Assembly (NCBI GenBank): GCA_963786675.1
Contig: CAWAZY010000003.1
Span: forward strand, 1,119,867-1,183,866
Direction of reading: 5' to 3'
Length of the DNA: 64,000 nucleotides
Source: JAGVSR01 sp963786675
Lineage (GTDB): Bacteria > Pseudomonadota > Alphaproteobacteria > Rhizobiales > Hyphomicrobiaceae
Positions within the stretch are counted from its first letter, which is position 1. The number at the start of each line of letters is the position of its first letter. The notes under the pieces were generated by a model. That model ran no database searches, was not told the DNA's origin, and saw only the letters and a program-made list of their open reading frames with translations. The translations under genes and the position numbers were made by a program. Positions 44,194-53,880 of this stretch are shown piece by piece.

Positions 44194-45306
44194 ATGCGCA
44201 GGCGCTTCCTAGCTTGGATCGTCGTTCTCCTCGCGATGGTGGGAATCGCGGGAGGGCTCGGTCTATATAAGTTCAATGAGATCCAGGCTGGCATCGCGGC
44301 GGGCGCCGCGCGGCCCGAACCGATCGAGCAGGTGGCGATGGCGCGCGCCTCCAGCGGCGCGTGGGCGCCGACGACGCGCGCCATTGGAACCGTCGTGGCC
44401 TTCCAGCAGTTGGAACTGCGCAACGAGATTGCCGGACTGGTCGCCGCGCGCGGCTTTGCCTCCGGTGATATCGTGGAAAAGGGGCAAGTTCTCGTTCAAT
44501 TGGATGACAGAGAAGAGAGAGCGGCCCTTTCCGCTGCCGAAGCGGAGCGCCGGTTGGCCAAGACCGTGCTCGATCGCCGCGCGGGACTGCGCGACAGCGC
44601 TGCCTTTTCGTCCCTGGAGTTCGACAAGTCCCGCGAAGAATTGGCCGCCGCCACGGCGCGCGCCGAACGGCTCAAGGTGGCGATCGACAAAAAGCGTATG
44701 ACGGCCCCGTTCAAGGCCCGCATCGGGATTTCCGACCTGCAGCCCGGCGCCTATCTGGAATCCGGCACGATGATCGTCCGGCTTCAGGGTGTCGATGACG
44801 ATGTCTACATCGACTTCTCGCTGCCCCAGGAGAACGCGGCTCTGCTTGCCCCGGGCCGCGTTGTGAGCATCACCAGTCCGGCACTGCCGGGAGGCCCGCG
44901 CGAGATCACCATTCAGGCCGTCGATGATAGTGTCGATACCGCGAACCGAACCGTTCGGTTCCGCGCCGTTGGCAAAGGCCTCGGTCATGTTCTGCGCCCA
45001 GGCGCATTCGTGGATGTGGTTGCCGCAACGGCAAAGCCGGTTTCGCGGGTTCTCATTCCGTTGTCGGCCGTACGCCGCTCGCCCAACGGCCAGCACGTCT
45101 TCGTCATCGACACCAAGGACGGTAAATCGCGCGCGCGCGAACGCCCTGTTGAGACGGGCGCCATGGTGGGCGAACTCGTGATCGTGGAAAAGGGTCTCAA
45201 AGAGGGTGAACTGATCGCAACAGCCGGATCATTCAAGTTGCGGGACGGTCTACTCGTGACTGTTGAGGCCGCAGCGGATACGGCCGCACCGGCTGTGGTC
45301 AACTGA
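44194..45306 (+). CDS. RND efflux periplasmic adaptor (AcrA/MexE-like)
   Basis: Periplasmic membrane-fusion subunit of an RND pump, 370 residues. It has an N-terminal anchor (LAWIVVLLAMVGIAGGLGLYKF), a lipoyl half (GTVVAFQQLELRNEIAGLVAARGFASGDIVEKGQVLVQLDDREERAAL), a hairpin (AEAERRLAKTVLDRRAGLRD), a return lipoyl half (RMTAPFKARIGISDLQPGAYLESGTMIVRLQ) and the membrane-proximal end. It is 17 bp before the RND transporter gene, so the two form an operon. No outer-membrane component is next to it. Confidence 0.9.
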   Translation: MRRRFLAWIVVLLAMVGIAGGLGLYKFNEIQAGIAAGAARPEPIEQVAMARASSGAWAPTTRAIGTVVAFQQLELRNEIAGLVAARGFASGDIVEKGQVLVQLDDREERAALSAAEAERRLAKTVLDRRAGLRDSAAFSSLEFDKSREELAAATARAERLKVAIDKKRMTAPFKARIGISDLQPGAYLESGTMIVRLQGVDDDVYIDFSLPQENAALLAPGRVVSITSPALPGGPREITIQAVDDSVDTANRTVRFRAVGKGLGHVLRPGAFVDVVAATAKPVSRVLIPLSAVRRSPNGQHVFVIDTKDGKSRARERPVETGAMVGELVIVEKGLKEGELIATAGSFKLRDGLLVTVEAAADTAAPAVVN

Positions 45307-45323
45307 GGGCGCAGGGGAAAAAT

Positions 45324-48300
45324 ATGCGTGCGCTCGATATCTTCGTTCGCCGGCCGGTCATCGCCATTGTTCTGAACTTGGCGCTGGTCCTGATCGGCGT
45401 GCGCGCGGCCTCGCAGCTGCCTATTCAGCAGTATCCGCGTATCGAAAGCTCTTCGATCCTGATCACGACGGTCTATATCGGCGCGTCTGCGGAAACCATT
45501 CGCGGCTTCGTGACAACGCCCATCGAGCGGGCGGTCTCCTCGCTCACTGGCATCGACTACGTCGAAAGCTCCAGCGTGCCGGGCCTCAGCACGGTAACCG
45601 TGCGCCTCAAGCTCAATCAACCCAGCACCACGGCCTTGGCCGAGGTGGGCAACAGGCTCGACCAGATCCGGAGCGAACTGCCGACCGAGATTGAGTCGCC
45701 CGTCGTCGAGGTGCAGCGCGCCGACCGGCCCTACGCCACGTTCTACGTCAGCGTCACATCCGAAACGATGACGCCCTCCCAAGTCACCGATTTTCTGGTT
45801 CGCAACATCCAACCGCGCTTGAGCACAATTCCCGACGTGCAACGCGTCGGACTTGAGGGAGCACGCCCTCAGGCCATGCGCATCTGGTTGGATGCCGAGC
45901 GGCTCTCCGCCTTCGGGCTCAGCGCCAACGACGTCCAGGACGCCCTGACCCGCAACAACTTTCTCGCGGCTGTCGGCCGGGCAAAGAATAACGACGTGCA
46001 GGTCGACTTGCTCGCCGATACCGACTTGCGCAAGGCGGAGGAATTCGAACGCCTGATTGTGCGGGAAGACCGCGACCGCATTGTCCGCATTTCGGATCTG
46101 GGCCGCGTCGAGCTTGGCGCGGAAGAAGAGACGTCGAACGTGCGCCACAACGGCAAGGATGCGGTTTATCTGTCCGTGTGGCCGCTTCCGGGCACGAACG
46201 AAATCAAGGTCGCGGTCGATCTACGACAGGAAATTGCGAAGATCGGACCGACGCTCCCTGCCGGCATGGAGATCGCGCTGGCCTACGACGGCGCCGTCTA
46301 CATGGAGAACTCGATCAGGGAAATTTTGACGACCTTTGTCGAAACAGTCCTGATCGTTGGCCTGATCGTTTTCCTGTTTCTGGGTTCCGCCCGCAGCGCT
46401 CTTGTGCCCCTCGTTACGATTCCGATCTCTCTCGTCGGCGCCACGGCAGCCATGATGGCCATGGGATTTTCCCTCAATCTACTCACCTTGCTCGCCATCG
46501 TGTTGTCGGTCGGAATCGTGGTCGACGACGCCATCGTGGTCGTGGAAAATGTTTCGCGGCACATGCGTGACGGCATGGGGCGCATCCAGGCGGCCCTGGT
46601 CAGCTCGCGCCAGCTCTTCTCGCCGATTATCGCCATGACCATCACGCTCGCGGCGGTCTACGCACCGATCGGTTTTCTTTCCGGATTGACCGGCGTTCTG
46701 TTCAAGGAGTTCGCCTTTACGCTCGCGACCGCCGTCATCATGTCGGGCTTCGTCGCCATCACGCTGTCGCCAATCATGAGCGCTTATACCGCCCCGGAAG
46801 GCGGTCACGAAAGCCGCTATGCCCGCTTCATCGGCCGCCAGATGGATCGGCTGGCAGAGGCGTATGGCCACTTCCTTGATGTCATTTTGAATCTGCGGGG
46901 ACCCATCCTGGCCTTCGCGGCGTTCATCGGCATTCTGGCCGTCCCGCTCTATATGTTCTCGGGCAAAGAGCTCGCCCCCGTCGAGGACGAGGGCTTCATC
47001 TTGCTGATCGTCAACTCGGCCCCCGACGCTTCCCTGCCCTACACGGCCGGTCACATGGACAAGGTCTACGACGTGGGCAAGGCTCTGCCCGAGTTCGACG
47101 CCATGTTCGAGATCGTTTTTCCATCCAGCGGCTTTGGCGGCTATCTGTTCAAGAATTGGCGGGAGCGCGAGCGCAGCGCACACGAAATTCAGCCAGAGGT
47201 TTTCGCCGGGGTCTCAGCGATCAAGGAACTGCAAATCTACGCGGTTCTGCCGCCACCCCTCCCGGGGGCCGGGAATTTCGACGTGGAGTTGGTTCTCAAG
47301 GGCCCAGGCACGCCTGAGCAGATGGCCGACTATGCCCGCCAGCTCGTTGCTGCAGCCTTTGCAAGCGGCAAGTTCATGTTTGCCGATACCGATCTCAAGA
47401 TCGACCTGCCTCAGGTGCGCGTCGTCATCAATCGCGAGCGCGTTGCGGATTTGGGGCTCGATCTCGCCGATGTCGGCCGCCAGCTGGGCATTCTTCTCGC
47501 CGGCAACTACGTCAATCGCTTCACGCAAGAGGGCCGCGCCTACAAGGTGATCCCCCAGGTCGAGCTGACGGCACGGGCCGCGGCATCAACCCTGCTCGAC
47601 TACAAGGTGCGCACGCGCGCCGGGCAGCAGGTGCCCATTTCCGCCTTCGCGACCCTGGAGACGACCACCGCACCGCGGACACTGGCCCGCTTCCAGCAGG
47701 CGGACAGCTTCCGGGTTTATGGAGGCGTACCGCCCGGCGTAACAAAGTCCCAAGGGCTCGACGCCCTGGAAGCTGCGGCGAAATCAATTCTTCCGGCGGG
47801 TTACACAATCGACTACGCGGGCGAATCTCGTCAGATCCGCCAGGAGGGAACGACACTGGCAGGCACACTGGGCTTCTCGATCCTGCTGATCTACCTGGTG
47901 TTGGCCGCCCAGTTCGGCAGTTTTCGTGATCCCCTGGTTGTTCTTCTGGGGTCGGTGCCGCTCGCCTTGTCCGCCGCGCTGGTCTTTACGTTCTTCGGCT
48001 TTACGACGATCAACATCTTCAGCCAAATCGGCCTCATCACACTCGTCGGGCTCATCGCGAAGAATGGCATTCTGATTGTATCCTTCGCCAACGAATTGCA
48101 GGAATCCGGCCTCGACAAGGTGGCGGCCATCCGTGAGTCGGCCAAGACACGTCTGCGTCCAATTCTCATGACGACGGCAGCCACCGTATTCGGCCACATG
48201 CCCCTGGTGTTTGTGACGGGCGCCGGCGCCGAAGCCCGCAACAGCATCGGCATCATGCTGGTCAGCGGCATGGCGATCGGCACGTTGTTTACCCTGTTGA

Positions 48301-48398
48301 TCCTGCCGGTGATCTACCTTGCCATCGCCGCGACCCACCGCCCGCGCGCGACGGAAGATGACATTGATATGTCGGCCGTTAAGCCCGCGGTGGCCTGA
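45324..48398 (+). CDS. RND-family (HAE1) multidrug efflux transporter
   Basis: Inner-membrane proton-driven pump of 1024 residues, AcrB/MexF class. It starts MRALDIFVRRPVIAIVLNLALVLIGVRAASQLPIQQYPRIESSSI, the typical RND opening. The helix-4 proton-relay motif is present (LSVGIVVDDAIVVVENVSRHM, with the paired Asp residues), as is LIGLITLVGLIAKNGILIVSFANEL-like sequence near the C-terminus. Two large periplasmic loops fit the family. Substrates cannot be read from sequence. It is cotranscribed with the upstream adaptor. Confidence 0.95.
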   Translation: MRALDIFVRRPVIAIVLNLALVLIGVRAASQLPIQQYPRIESSSILITTVYIGASAETIRGFVTTPIERAVSSLTGIDYVESSSVPGLSTVTVRLKLNQPSTTALAEVGNRLDQIRSELPTEIESPVVEVQRADRPYATFYVSVTSETMTPSQVTDFLVRNIQPRLSTIPDVQRVGLEGARPQAMRIWLDAERLSAFGLSANDVQDALTRNNFLAAVGRAKNNDVQVDLLADTDLRKAEEFERLIVREDRDRIVRISDLGRVELGAEEETSNVRHNGKDAVYLSVWPLPGTNEIKVAVDLRQEIAKIGPTLPAGMEIALAYDGAVYMENSIREILTTFVETVLIVGLIVFLFLGSARSALVPLVTIPISLVGATAAMMAMGFSLNLLTLLAIVLSVGIVVDDAIVVVENVSRHMRDGMGRIQAALVSSRQLFSPIIAMTITLAAVYAPIGFLSGLTGVLFKEFAFTLATAVIMSGFVAITLSPIMSAYTAPEGGHESRYARFIGRQMDRLAEAYGHFLDVILNLRGPILAFAAFIGILAVPLYMFSGKELAPVEDEGFILLIVNSAPDASLPYTAGHMDKVYDVGKALPEFDAMFEIVFPSSGFGGYLFKNWRERERSAHEIQPEVFAGVSAIKELQIYAVLPPPLPGAGNFDVELVLKGPGTPEQMADYARQLVAAAFASGKFMFADTDLKIDLPQVRVVINRERVADLGLDLADVGRQLGILLAGNYVNRFTQEGRAYKVIPQVELTARAAASTLLDYKVRTRAGQQVPISAFATLETTTAPRTLARFQQADSFRVYGGVPPGVTKSQGLDALEAAAKSILPAGYTIDYAGESRQIRQEGTTLAGTLGFSILLIYLVLAAQFGSFRDPLVVLLGSVPLALSAALVFTFFGFTTINIFSQIGLITLVGLIAKNGILIVSFANELQESGLDKVAAIRESAKTRLRPILMTTAATVFGHMPLVFVTGAGAEARNSIGIMLVSGMAIGTLFTLLILPVIYLAIAATHRPRATEDDIDMSAVKPAVA

Positions 48399-48557
48399 CC
48401 GCTGGGCTGGAGCTTTGTTCACGCCTCACGCCTGGCCTTAAATTGCGTGATCTCCGGACCGATTGAATTCATGCCTACGGATCTTCGAGTCCCGCTTGGA
48501 GCAAAAAGTCGTGCGTGATAGGTCTATCCGCTGACTCATCTTGATGGATACTGCCTT

Positions 48558-49640
48558 GTGAATCGCCGCTCGTTTATCCATTTGGCTTTGGGGGGAACAT
48601 TGGCCAGTGCTGTCCTCGGGTCCGCCTGTCAGCCGCCGCCGATACGATCCCGCGCGCAGTTGTTCGGCTTCAATCTGATCGCCTGGGACCGGCGCGCGTT
48701 GACCAATGCAACGGCTTGGCGAAAGTCTATTGCAGCCTTACATGGTCTGGGCATCAGCCGGGTCACGATCGTCCCCTATCAGCTTCTGGATCCGGATAGT
48801 CTCCGCCTGCTGTCCAAGAGTCAGTTTGATCTCGTCTTTGGCCCTTCCGCCGAAGTCGTGGCCGAAATCATCCGCTACGCCAAGACGCTGAACATGAGCG
48901 TCAGCCTCAAGCCGATGATCGAGATCGACAACGAGGAGGGCGAGGGTGACATCTGGCGCGGCACGGTGAAGATTGGTCCAGACAAGGCTGGCGCATTCTT
49001 CGACAGTTATCAGGCCCACATCCTCCAGATGCTCAAGGTAGCCGTCGATGAGGGCGCAGACCGCTTCTACATCGGCTCCGAACTGGCAGGCCTCGTGACC
49101 GACAAACGTCACACCGGAAGATGGCTCGATCTGATCGTAGCCTGCCGGCGCAGCCTGGGCGATAGTTCATGCCTTCTCACCTACGCCGCCAACTTCGACG
49201 AGTATGAACAGGTGCCGTTCTGGAGCGAACTCGATGAGATCGGCGTCGACGCCTATTTCCCTCTCGCGCGAAAGAAGGAGGCGGCGGGGCTCCTGCAACC
49301 GGGCCACGAACTTCTCCGCAAGCGCTTTGATAAGGTTCTGATAGACCTGCAAGCGTTTTCGAAGCGCATGAAGCGGCCCATGTTTCTGGCCGAGTGGGGT
49401 GTCGTGCCCTTCGACCTGACCACGACCGAGCCCTCGGCAGCCCAGCCATCCGAGTCGTATGACCTTGGCGAGATGCTGAACGCCTACACGGCGGTCATCG
49501 GTGCTGTGCAGGCACAGGGCGACTGGCTCGCCGGATGCGACTTCTGGCACTGGAGCGTTTCGTCCCACAATGACAGCAACTACAGCATCGACGCGGGAAG
49601 TCCCGTCGCCGAAATGCTGCGCTCGGCCGCCATGCTATGA
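48558..49640 (+). CDS. Glycoside hydrolase-like lipoprotein (GH113-like TIM barrel)
   Basis: A 360-residue predicted Tat-exported lipoprotein: NRRSFIHLALGG gives a twin-Arg signal, and LGSAC is a lipobox with Cys24. The rest is TIM-barrel-like (LFGFNLIAWDRR, VTIVPYQLLD, VSLKPMIEIDN) with two Glu at catalytic places: Glu175 (FYIGSELAGLV) and Glu279 (MFLAEWGVVPFD). It resembles GH113 beta-mannanase-like enzymes but the substrate is unverified. The GTG start is chosen for the signal peptide. It overlaps the convergent epimerase gene by 6 bp. It may cut the polymer made by the neighbouring genes. Confidence 0.75.
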   Translation: MNRRSFIHLALGGTLASAVLGSACQPPPIRSRAQLFGFNLIAWDRRALTNATAWRKSIAALHGLGISRVTIVPYQLLDPDSLRLLSKSQFDLVFGPSAEVVAEIIRYAKTLNMSVSLKPMIEIDNEEGEGDIWRGTVKIGPDKAGAFFDSYQAHILQMLKVAVDEGADRFYIGSELAGLVTDKRHTGRWLDLIVACRRSLGDSSCLLTYAANFDEYEQVPFWSELDEIGVDAYFPLARKKEAAGLLQPGHELLRKRFDKVLIDLQAFSKRMKRPMFLAEWGVVPFDLTTTEPSAAQPSESYDLGEMLNAYTAVIGAVQAQGDWLAGCDFWHWSVSSHNDSNYSIDAGSPVAEMLRSAAML

Positions 49641-50825
49641 GGTAATCGCCGGACCAGCCGCGATACCCGCGCCTGCCTGGACGACGCGCCTCTCCACAGT
49701 TGCCCCACGGGGCTTGCGGCCATTGACGAGCCGATCAACGATCCGGGACGCGGCATGCCCATCTCCGAATGGACTATCCGCGTTGACGCGCGTGGGCTTA
49801 TGGCCATGCGTAAGAGCCCGCACCGTTTCTACGATGGCGGCCTTATCGCAGCCGACCAGATGACCAAAGCCGGCTTCCACGACTTCCGGCCGTTCGGTCA
49901 CATCGCGCGTAATGACGACTGGAATTCCAAATGACGGCGCTTCCTCCTGGATGCCGCCGGAATCCGTCACCACTGTCCACGCCTGCATGAGCAGATAGAC
50001 AAAGTCTGTGTATCTGAGCGGATCGATCAACATCAGGTTCTCGCTGTCCCCCAGATGCTCCTTGACCGCCTGCCTGACTGACGGATTGGGATGCACGGGG
50101 AAGACGAGTTGCTTATCGCCGTCAGCGGCCAACGTGCGCAACGCTTCAAGCACGCGCACCATGGGCTCACCGAAATTCTCGCGGCGATGACCCGTTACAA
50201 GAACAAGTTTCTTGTCTTTGGGTATGCGGGCAACATCGGGATTGTGCGGCATGTAGCCGTCCATCAGACGCGCGCGAACGAATTGCAGCGCATCGACAAC
50301 GGTGTTGCCGGTCACGAGAATCTGATGGGGCGCGACGTGTTCGCGCAGCAGATTTTCCCGCGCAGCGCGCGTTGGCGGAAAATGCAGATCGGCGCCGACA
50401 CCGATGACACGGCGAGAAAACTCCTCTGGCCACGGCGCCTGAAGGTCGTTGGTGCGAAGTCCCGCCTCCACATGCGCCACCGGTACCTTATGCAAGAAGC
50501 CCGCGATGCCGCCTGACATGGCAGAAAGCGTATCTCCCTGCACGATGATGGAGTCGTATGTTGTCCCGCGCAGGATCTTGCCGAGAAGCATCAGCATTCG
50601 CCCGGTCTTTTCCGGCAGGCTCTGCTGCATCATCACATCGTCAGCGGTATGCGTAACCTCGATCCCGAAGAGGTCGAGGAGGCCATCGGCCAGATCCACA
50701 TGCTGCCCGGTCCAGAATGTCTCAACCGCCGCGCGTTTATGGGCGCGCAGCGCGCGATAGACCGGACCGAGTTTAATGATTTCGGGTCGTGTCCCAAATA
50801 TCATGAGAGATCGATGCACGTTCAT
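49635..50825 (-). CDS. wecB: UDP-N-acetylglucosamine 2-epimerase (WecB-like)
   Basis: Cytosolic non-hydrolysing epimerase giving UDP-ManNAc from UDP-GlcNAc, 396 residues. Strong motifs include MIFGTRPEIIKLGPVYRAL, IIVQGDTLSAMSGGIAGF, VAHVEAGLRTNDL, PWPEEFSRRVIG, ILVTGNTVVDALQ, VTGHRRENFG and VVTDSGGIQEEAPSFGIPV. The ATG at 50825 is chosen; the longer in-frame ORF lacks similarity. It neighbours a GT2 fusion protein and a DUF2334 deacetylase, so ManNAc may be part of the local extracellular polymer. Confidence 0.95.
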   Translation of the reverse strand: MNVHRSLMIFGTRPEIIKLGPVYRALRAHKRAAVETFWTGQHVDLADGLLDLFGIEVTHTADDVMMQQSLPEKTGRMLMLLGKILRGTTYDSIIVQGDTLSAMSGGIAGFLHKVPVAHVEAGLRTNDLQAPWPEEFSRRVIGVGADLHFPPTRAARENLLREHVAPHQILVTGNTVVDALQFVRARLMDGYMPHNPDVARIPKDKKLVLVTGHRRENFGEPMVRVLEALRTLAADGDKQLVFPVHPNPSVRQAVKEHLGDSENLMLIDPLRYTDFVYLLMQAWTVVTDSGGIQEEAPSFGIPVVITRDVTERPEVVEAGFGHLVGCDKAAIVETVRALTHGHKPTRVNADSPFGDGHAASRIVDRLVNGRKPRGATVERRVVQAGAGIAAGPAITS

Positions 50826-50877
50826 TCTCCTACTGCACACTGCCCGCAGACCGACGCGGAACAAACTCGAAGTGCCC

Positions 50878-53826
50878 TCATTGCAAGGAAATCCACAGAC
50901 CGGCGGACTTGGAATACTTGGCCACTGGCGTGCCGCCGCATCCCTGACCCTGACAGCCCCCACGCAGGAACGTTGTTCCCCTTTTGGTGGCGGGAGCCGC
51001 CGCTTCCGCCGCGACTTTGCGCGGTGCTGACTTCGCCTTTGCGACCTTGCGGTGAGAACCCTTCTTGGACTTCACCCGGAGCTTTGAAAATTTGGTTCGC
51101 TTCTTGATTGTTGCGGCTTTCTGGAGCGCCTTCTTGCCTGCACGCTCAGCAGCGGCAAGGCTCTTGACGGATGCCGCCTTCGCAATCACCTCAGGAGAGA
51201 CCACCGCATTTTCAATTTCTGCTTCAGTTTCTTTCGCCGCAGCGATGCTGCGCAACGCCTCGCCCGCGATTTCATTGCGCTCATAGGCCTCCTCAGAATC
51301 AGTTTCCGCACCGGTCGCAACGGCCAGAGCGACATCCGTCGCGGCGATCGCAGCTGGCGTGGCCTGAGAGAGGAGGTTGGCATCACGCTTTGCCCGTTCA
51401 GCAAGCGATGCCCCCGCAAGGCTCATGACGCTCTCGCGCGTCTCGGTGGTCGCGCCTTCTCTGCCCAGTTCCGAAACAACCAGCTCTTCGAAAGGCGCCA
51501 TGGCCGAGGGAACGGCCCCAGCCAAAACATCCGCGTCACGCTTTGCCGTGTCCGCGAGGGAGGATCCTGCCAGACTCATGATGCTCTCACGTGTCTCCGT
51601 GGACATGCTTGTCCCGGACGCCTCGGCAACGACTGTCTGATCTGGAGACGCCAGCTCTGACGGAACGGCTTGCGCCAGGATCTCCGCGTCGCGCTTCGCC
51701 CAATCGGCCAGGGAGGCCCCGGCCAAGCTCATGACGCTCTCTCGCGTCTCAGTGGGTGCGATCACGGCGTCGGCCAGCGGGGTTTCTTCGTCGCCCGTCA
51801 GGTCTTCATCATTTTCTTGCAGCAGCGCAACCACATCGCCGCGTACGGCAGGCCGGGCCAAATCAATCAAACTTTGGTCACCACGCGCAATCTCCTGCAG
51901 GCTGACCTCAGCAAGTGACGTCGCTGTGGCCCGCAGAGCGGCACGCGTAACGGGATCATTGCGCACCTGTTCCGCAGGCGCTCCGTCCGCCGCTGCGGAC
52001 GTCTCTGACTCTAAGGCGTCTTCGCCTTCGTCTTCCGCCATGGCAACCGTGACTTCGGATTGCGTTGCGACGCGCGCCGGCAACGCCGCGGTGATGACCT
52101 CATCGTCACGTGACCGGGCACTCTGGAGGCTGAATTCAGCAAGCGTCTCCGCGGTCTGCCGTAACCTGTCTGCCGCCTTTACCTGCCCCGAGACAGTCGC
52201 TGTTGCCATATCAGACGGCAATGCGTCCTCTACGGGGTCCAAACCGGCGCCGAGCTGCCGGCCCTCCACGATGCGCTGTTCCTCCCGGTCGAAGAACTCC
52301 GATGTGATGACGTCCGACAGCTGTTCAGTGACAGGCGTCATCAGCGGCTCGTAGATGCGCAGGCCACCCGCCACGAGCAGAGCGACGCAAGCGAAGGCCA
52401 CCGCGCCGCCGATACGGTTGGAGAAGGACATGCGGGTGGCTGGACGCTTGCCGGCCGCGCTGCGGGCTACGGCAACACTGGCTCCGGCTAGGTTGAATGT
52501 AGCGGGAAGTTCATGCTGGGTCTTGGCCCAGGCGATGGGCTTGGACGCCAGCCCCGACTTAACAATGAAGCTGCGCCAAGCCCGCGCTGCCGCCAGGGCA
52601 TTGATGATAAGTGCGAAGGGCCACCGCGCGAACAGCCCCAGCACGTCATAGCTTCCATAGATCTTGCGCAGAGAAAGCGATTTCTGAACCAGACGCAAGA
52701 CGAGGCTCACGCTGTTGAGCGCGAGAACAGCGAGAAGGAGCGATCTCTGCCAGGGTGCGAACGCGCTGAAATCCGGACGGACGACGAGGCACGCAGCAAG
52801 AAGAACAATGGAGAACAGCGGCAGAAAATTCGCGACTGCGCCTTTGCGATCGCGGTATAGGAAAAACCGGTTCCATGCGCTGCCAAACCAGCCCAAGCGG
52901 CGGGCACTCTCAAAGCCGATACCGAACGTCCATCGCGTACGTTGACGCAACGACGCCCCGAACGTCTTGGGAAAGTACTCGAATGTCGCAACAATGGGGG
53001 ACCCTGGTGCGGTGACATCCCGGTAGCTCGCGAAAGCCGTCGAGAACCCCGCCTGGTGGGCTTCCGCCCCCAAGACGTAATCCTCGGTCACGCTGCCTGG
53101 CTGCAAGACGTGTCCGCGTTCGGCAATGAAATGCAGGATCAGATCCTTGCGCAGGCATGTGCCGACACCCGCCGACGGAACGAAGGCACCAAGCTCTTCG
53201 CGCAGCAACATTTCTCCCGTATGGCGCTCAGCAAACTCCTCCATGTAGGTGGCGGCGACCAGTGATCTGTCGCGTGAATCCAGCGAGAAAATCGGGATCT
53301 GGATCATGGCGTGATGGCGCGACTCGATCGCGTACACGTCAAAGGATCGCGGTGCGATCACATCCTCGCTGTCATGCATAATGACGAGTTCGGGCGCAGA
53401 CGCGGGCTTGGCGAAAACACGCGCGAACATTTCGTTGAGCATCTGGCCCTTGGACGTCGGACCATTGCGCCGGTTTACGACGACTTCGACTGAACCGGGG
53501 AAACGCTCAGCGAGCGCCTCCGCCACGGCCACCGTCTCGGTGTCATTGGGATAGACGCCAAGCACGAACCTGACTGGGCCGTAGGTGAAATTGGCCAGAT
53601 TTCGTTCGACCATCGGACCGAGCACGTCGGCCTCGTGCCAGTTGGCAACGAAGATGGCAATTTGAGGCTTATCGCCGGCGGCGGGCGAGATTTCGGGTGT
53701 GAGCGGCTTGGATCGCGACTTAGGAACCTTCCACCACGTCAGAATGTCGACGATGATGTCATCGAGCGACCCGAGGAGAACGATCAACCCGAGCAGCAAT
53801 AATGCCGAAGCCAAGAAGTGTTCCAT
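50878..53826 (-). CDS. GT2 glycosyltransferase (NrfB/N4 adsorption protein B-like) with repeat region and basic tail
   Basis: A 982-residue membrane protein. Residues 1-380 are a GT2 domain of the N4-adsorption-protein-B type: an N-terminal anchor, IAIFVANWHEADVLGPMVERNL, MHDSEDVIAPRS (acidic nucleotide-sugar/metal site), TEDYVLG and QRTRWTFG. Two or more helices follow to about residue 490. Residues about 530-860 hold diverged roughly 50-residue repeats with ETRESVMSLAGASLADxAKRDA cores, three of them close. The C-terminus is Lys/Ala-rich (KKALQKAATIKKRTKFSKLRVKS, split by many Lys) and ends with a GGCQGQGCGG motif. Only the GT domain is normal for the family. Confidence 0.82.
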   Translation of the reverse strand: MEHFLASALLLLGLIVLLGSLDDIIVDILTWWKVPKSRSKPLTPEISPAAGDKPQIAIFVANWHEADVLGPMVERNLANFTYGPVRFVLGVYPNDTETVAVAEALAERFPGSVEVVVNRRNGPTSKGQMLNEMFARVFAKPASAPELVIMHDSEDVIAPRSFDVYAIESRHHAMIQIPIFSLDSRDRSLVAATYMEEFAERHTGEMLLREELGAFVPSAGVGTCLRKDLILHFIAERGHVLQPGSVTEDYVLGAEAHQAGFSTAFASYRDVTAPGSPIVATFEYFPKTFGASLRQRTRWTFGIGFESARRLGWFGSAWNRFFLYRDRKGAVANFLPLFSIVLLAACLVVRPDFSAFAPWQRSLLLAVLALNSVSLVLRLVQKSLSLRKIYGSYDVLGLFARWPFALIINALAAARAWRSFIVKSGLASKPIAWAKTQHELPATFNLAGASVAVARSAAGKRPATRMSFSNRIGGAVAFACVALLVAGGLRIYEPLMTPVTEQLSDVITSEFFDREEQRIVEGRQLGAGLDPVEDALPSDMATATVSGQVKAADRLRQTAETLAEFSLQSARSRDDEVITAALPARVATQSEVTVAMAEDEGEDALESETSAAADGAPAEQVRNDPVTRAALRATATSLAEVSLQEIARGDQSLIDLARPAVRGDVVALLQENDEDLTGDEETPLADAVIAPTETRESVMSLAGASLADWAKRDAEILAQAVPSELASPDQTVVAEASGTSMSTETRESIMSLAGSSLADTAKRDADVLAGAVPSAMAPFEELVVSELGREGATTETRESVMSLAGASLAERAKRDANLLSQATPAAIAATDVALAVATGAETDSEEAYERNEIAGEALRSIAAAKETEAEIENAVVSPEVIAKAASVKSLAAAERAGKKALQKAATIKKRTKFSKLRVKSKKGSHRKVAKAKSAPRKVAAEAAAPATKRGTTFLRGGCQGQGCGGTPVAKYSKSAGLWISLQ

Positions 53827-53880
53827 AACGCGTACTCATACTCATACACAAAAATGCCCGCGGCCGGAGCGAGCCCCGAC

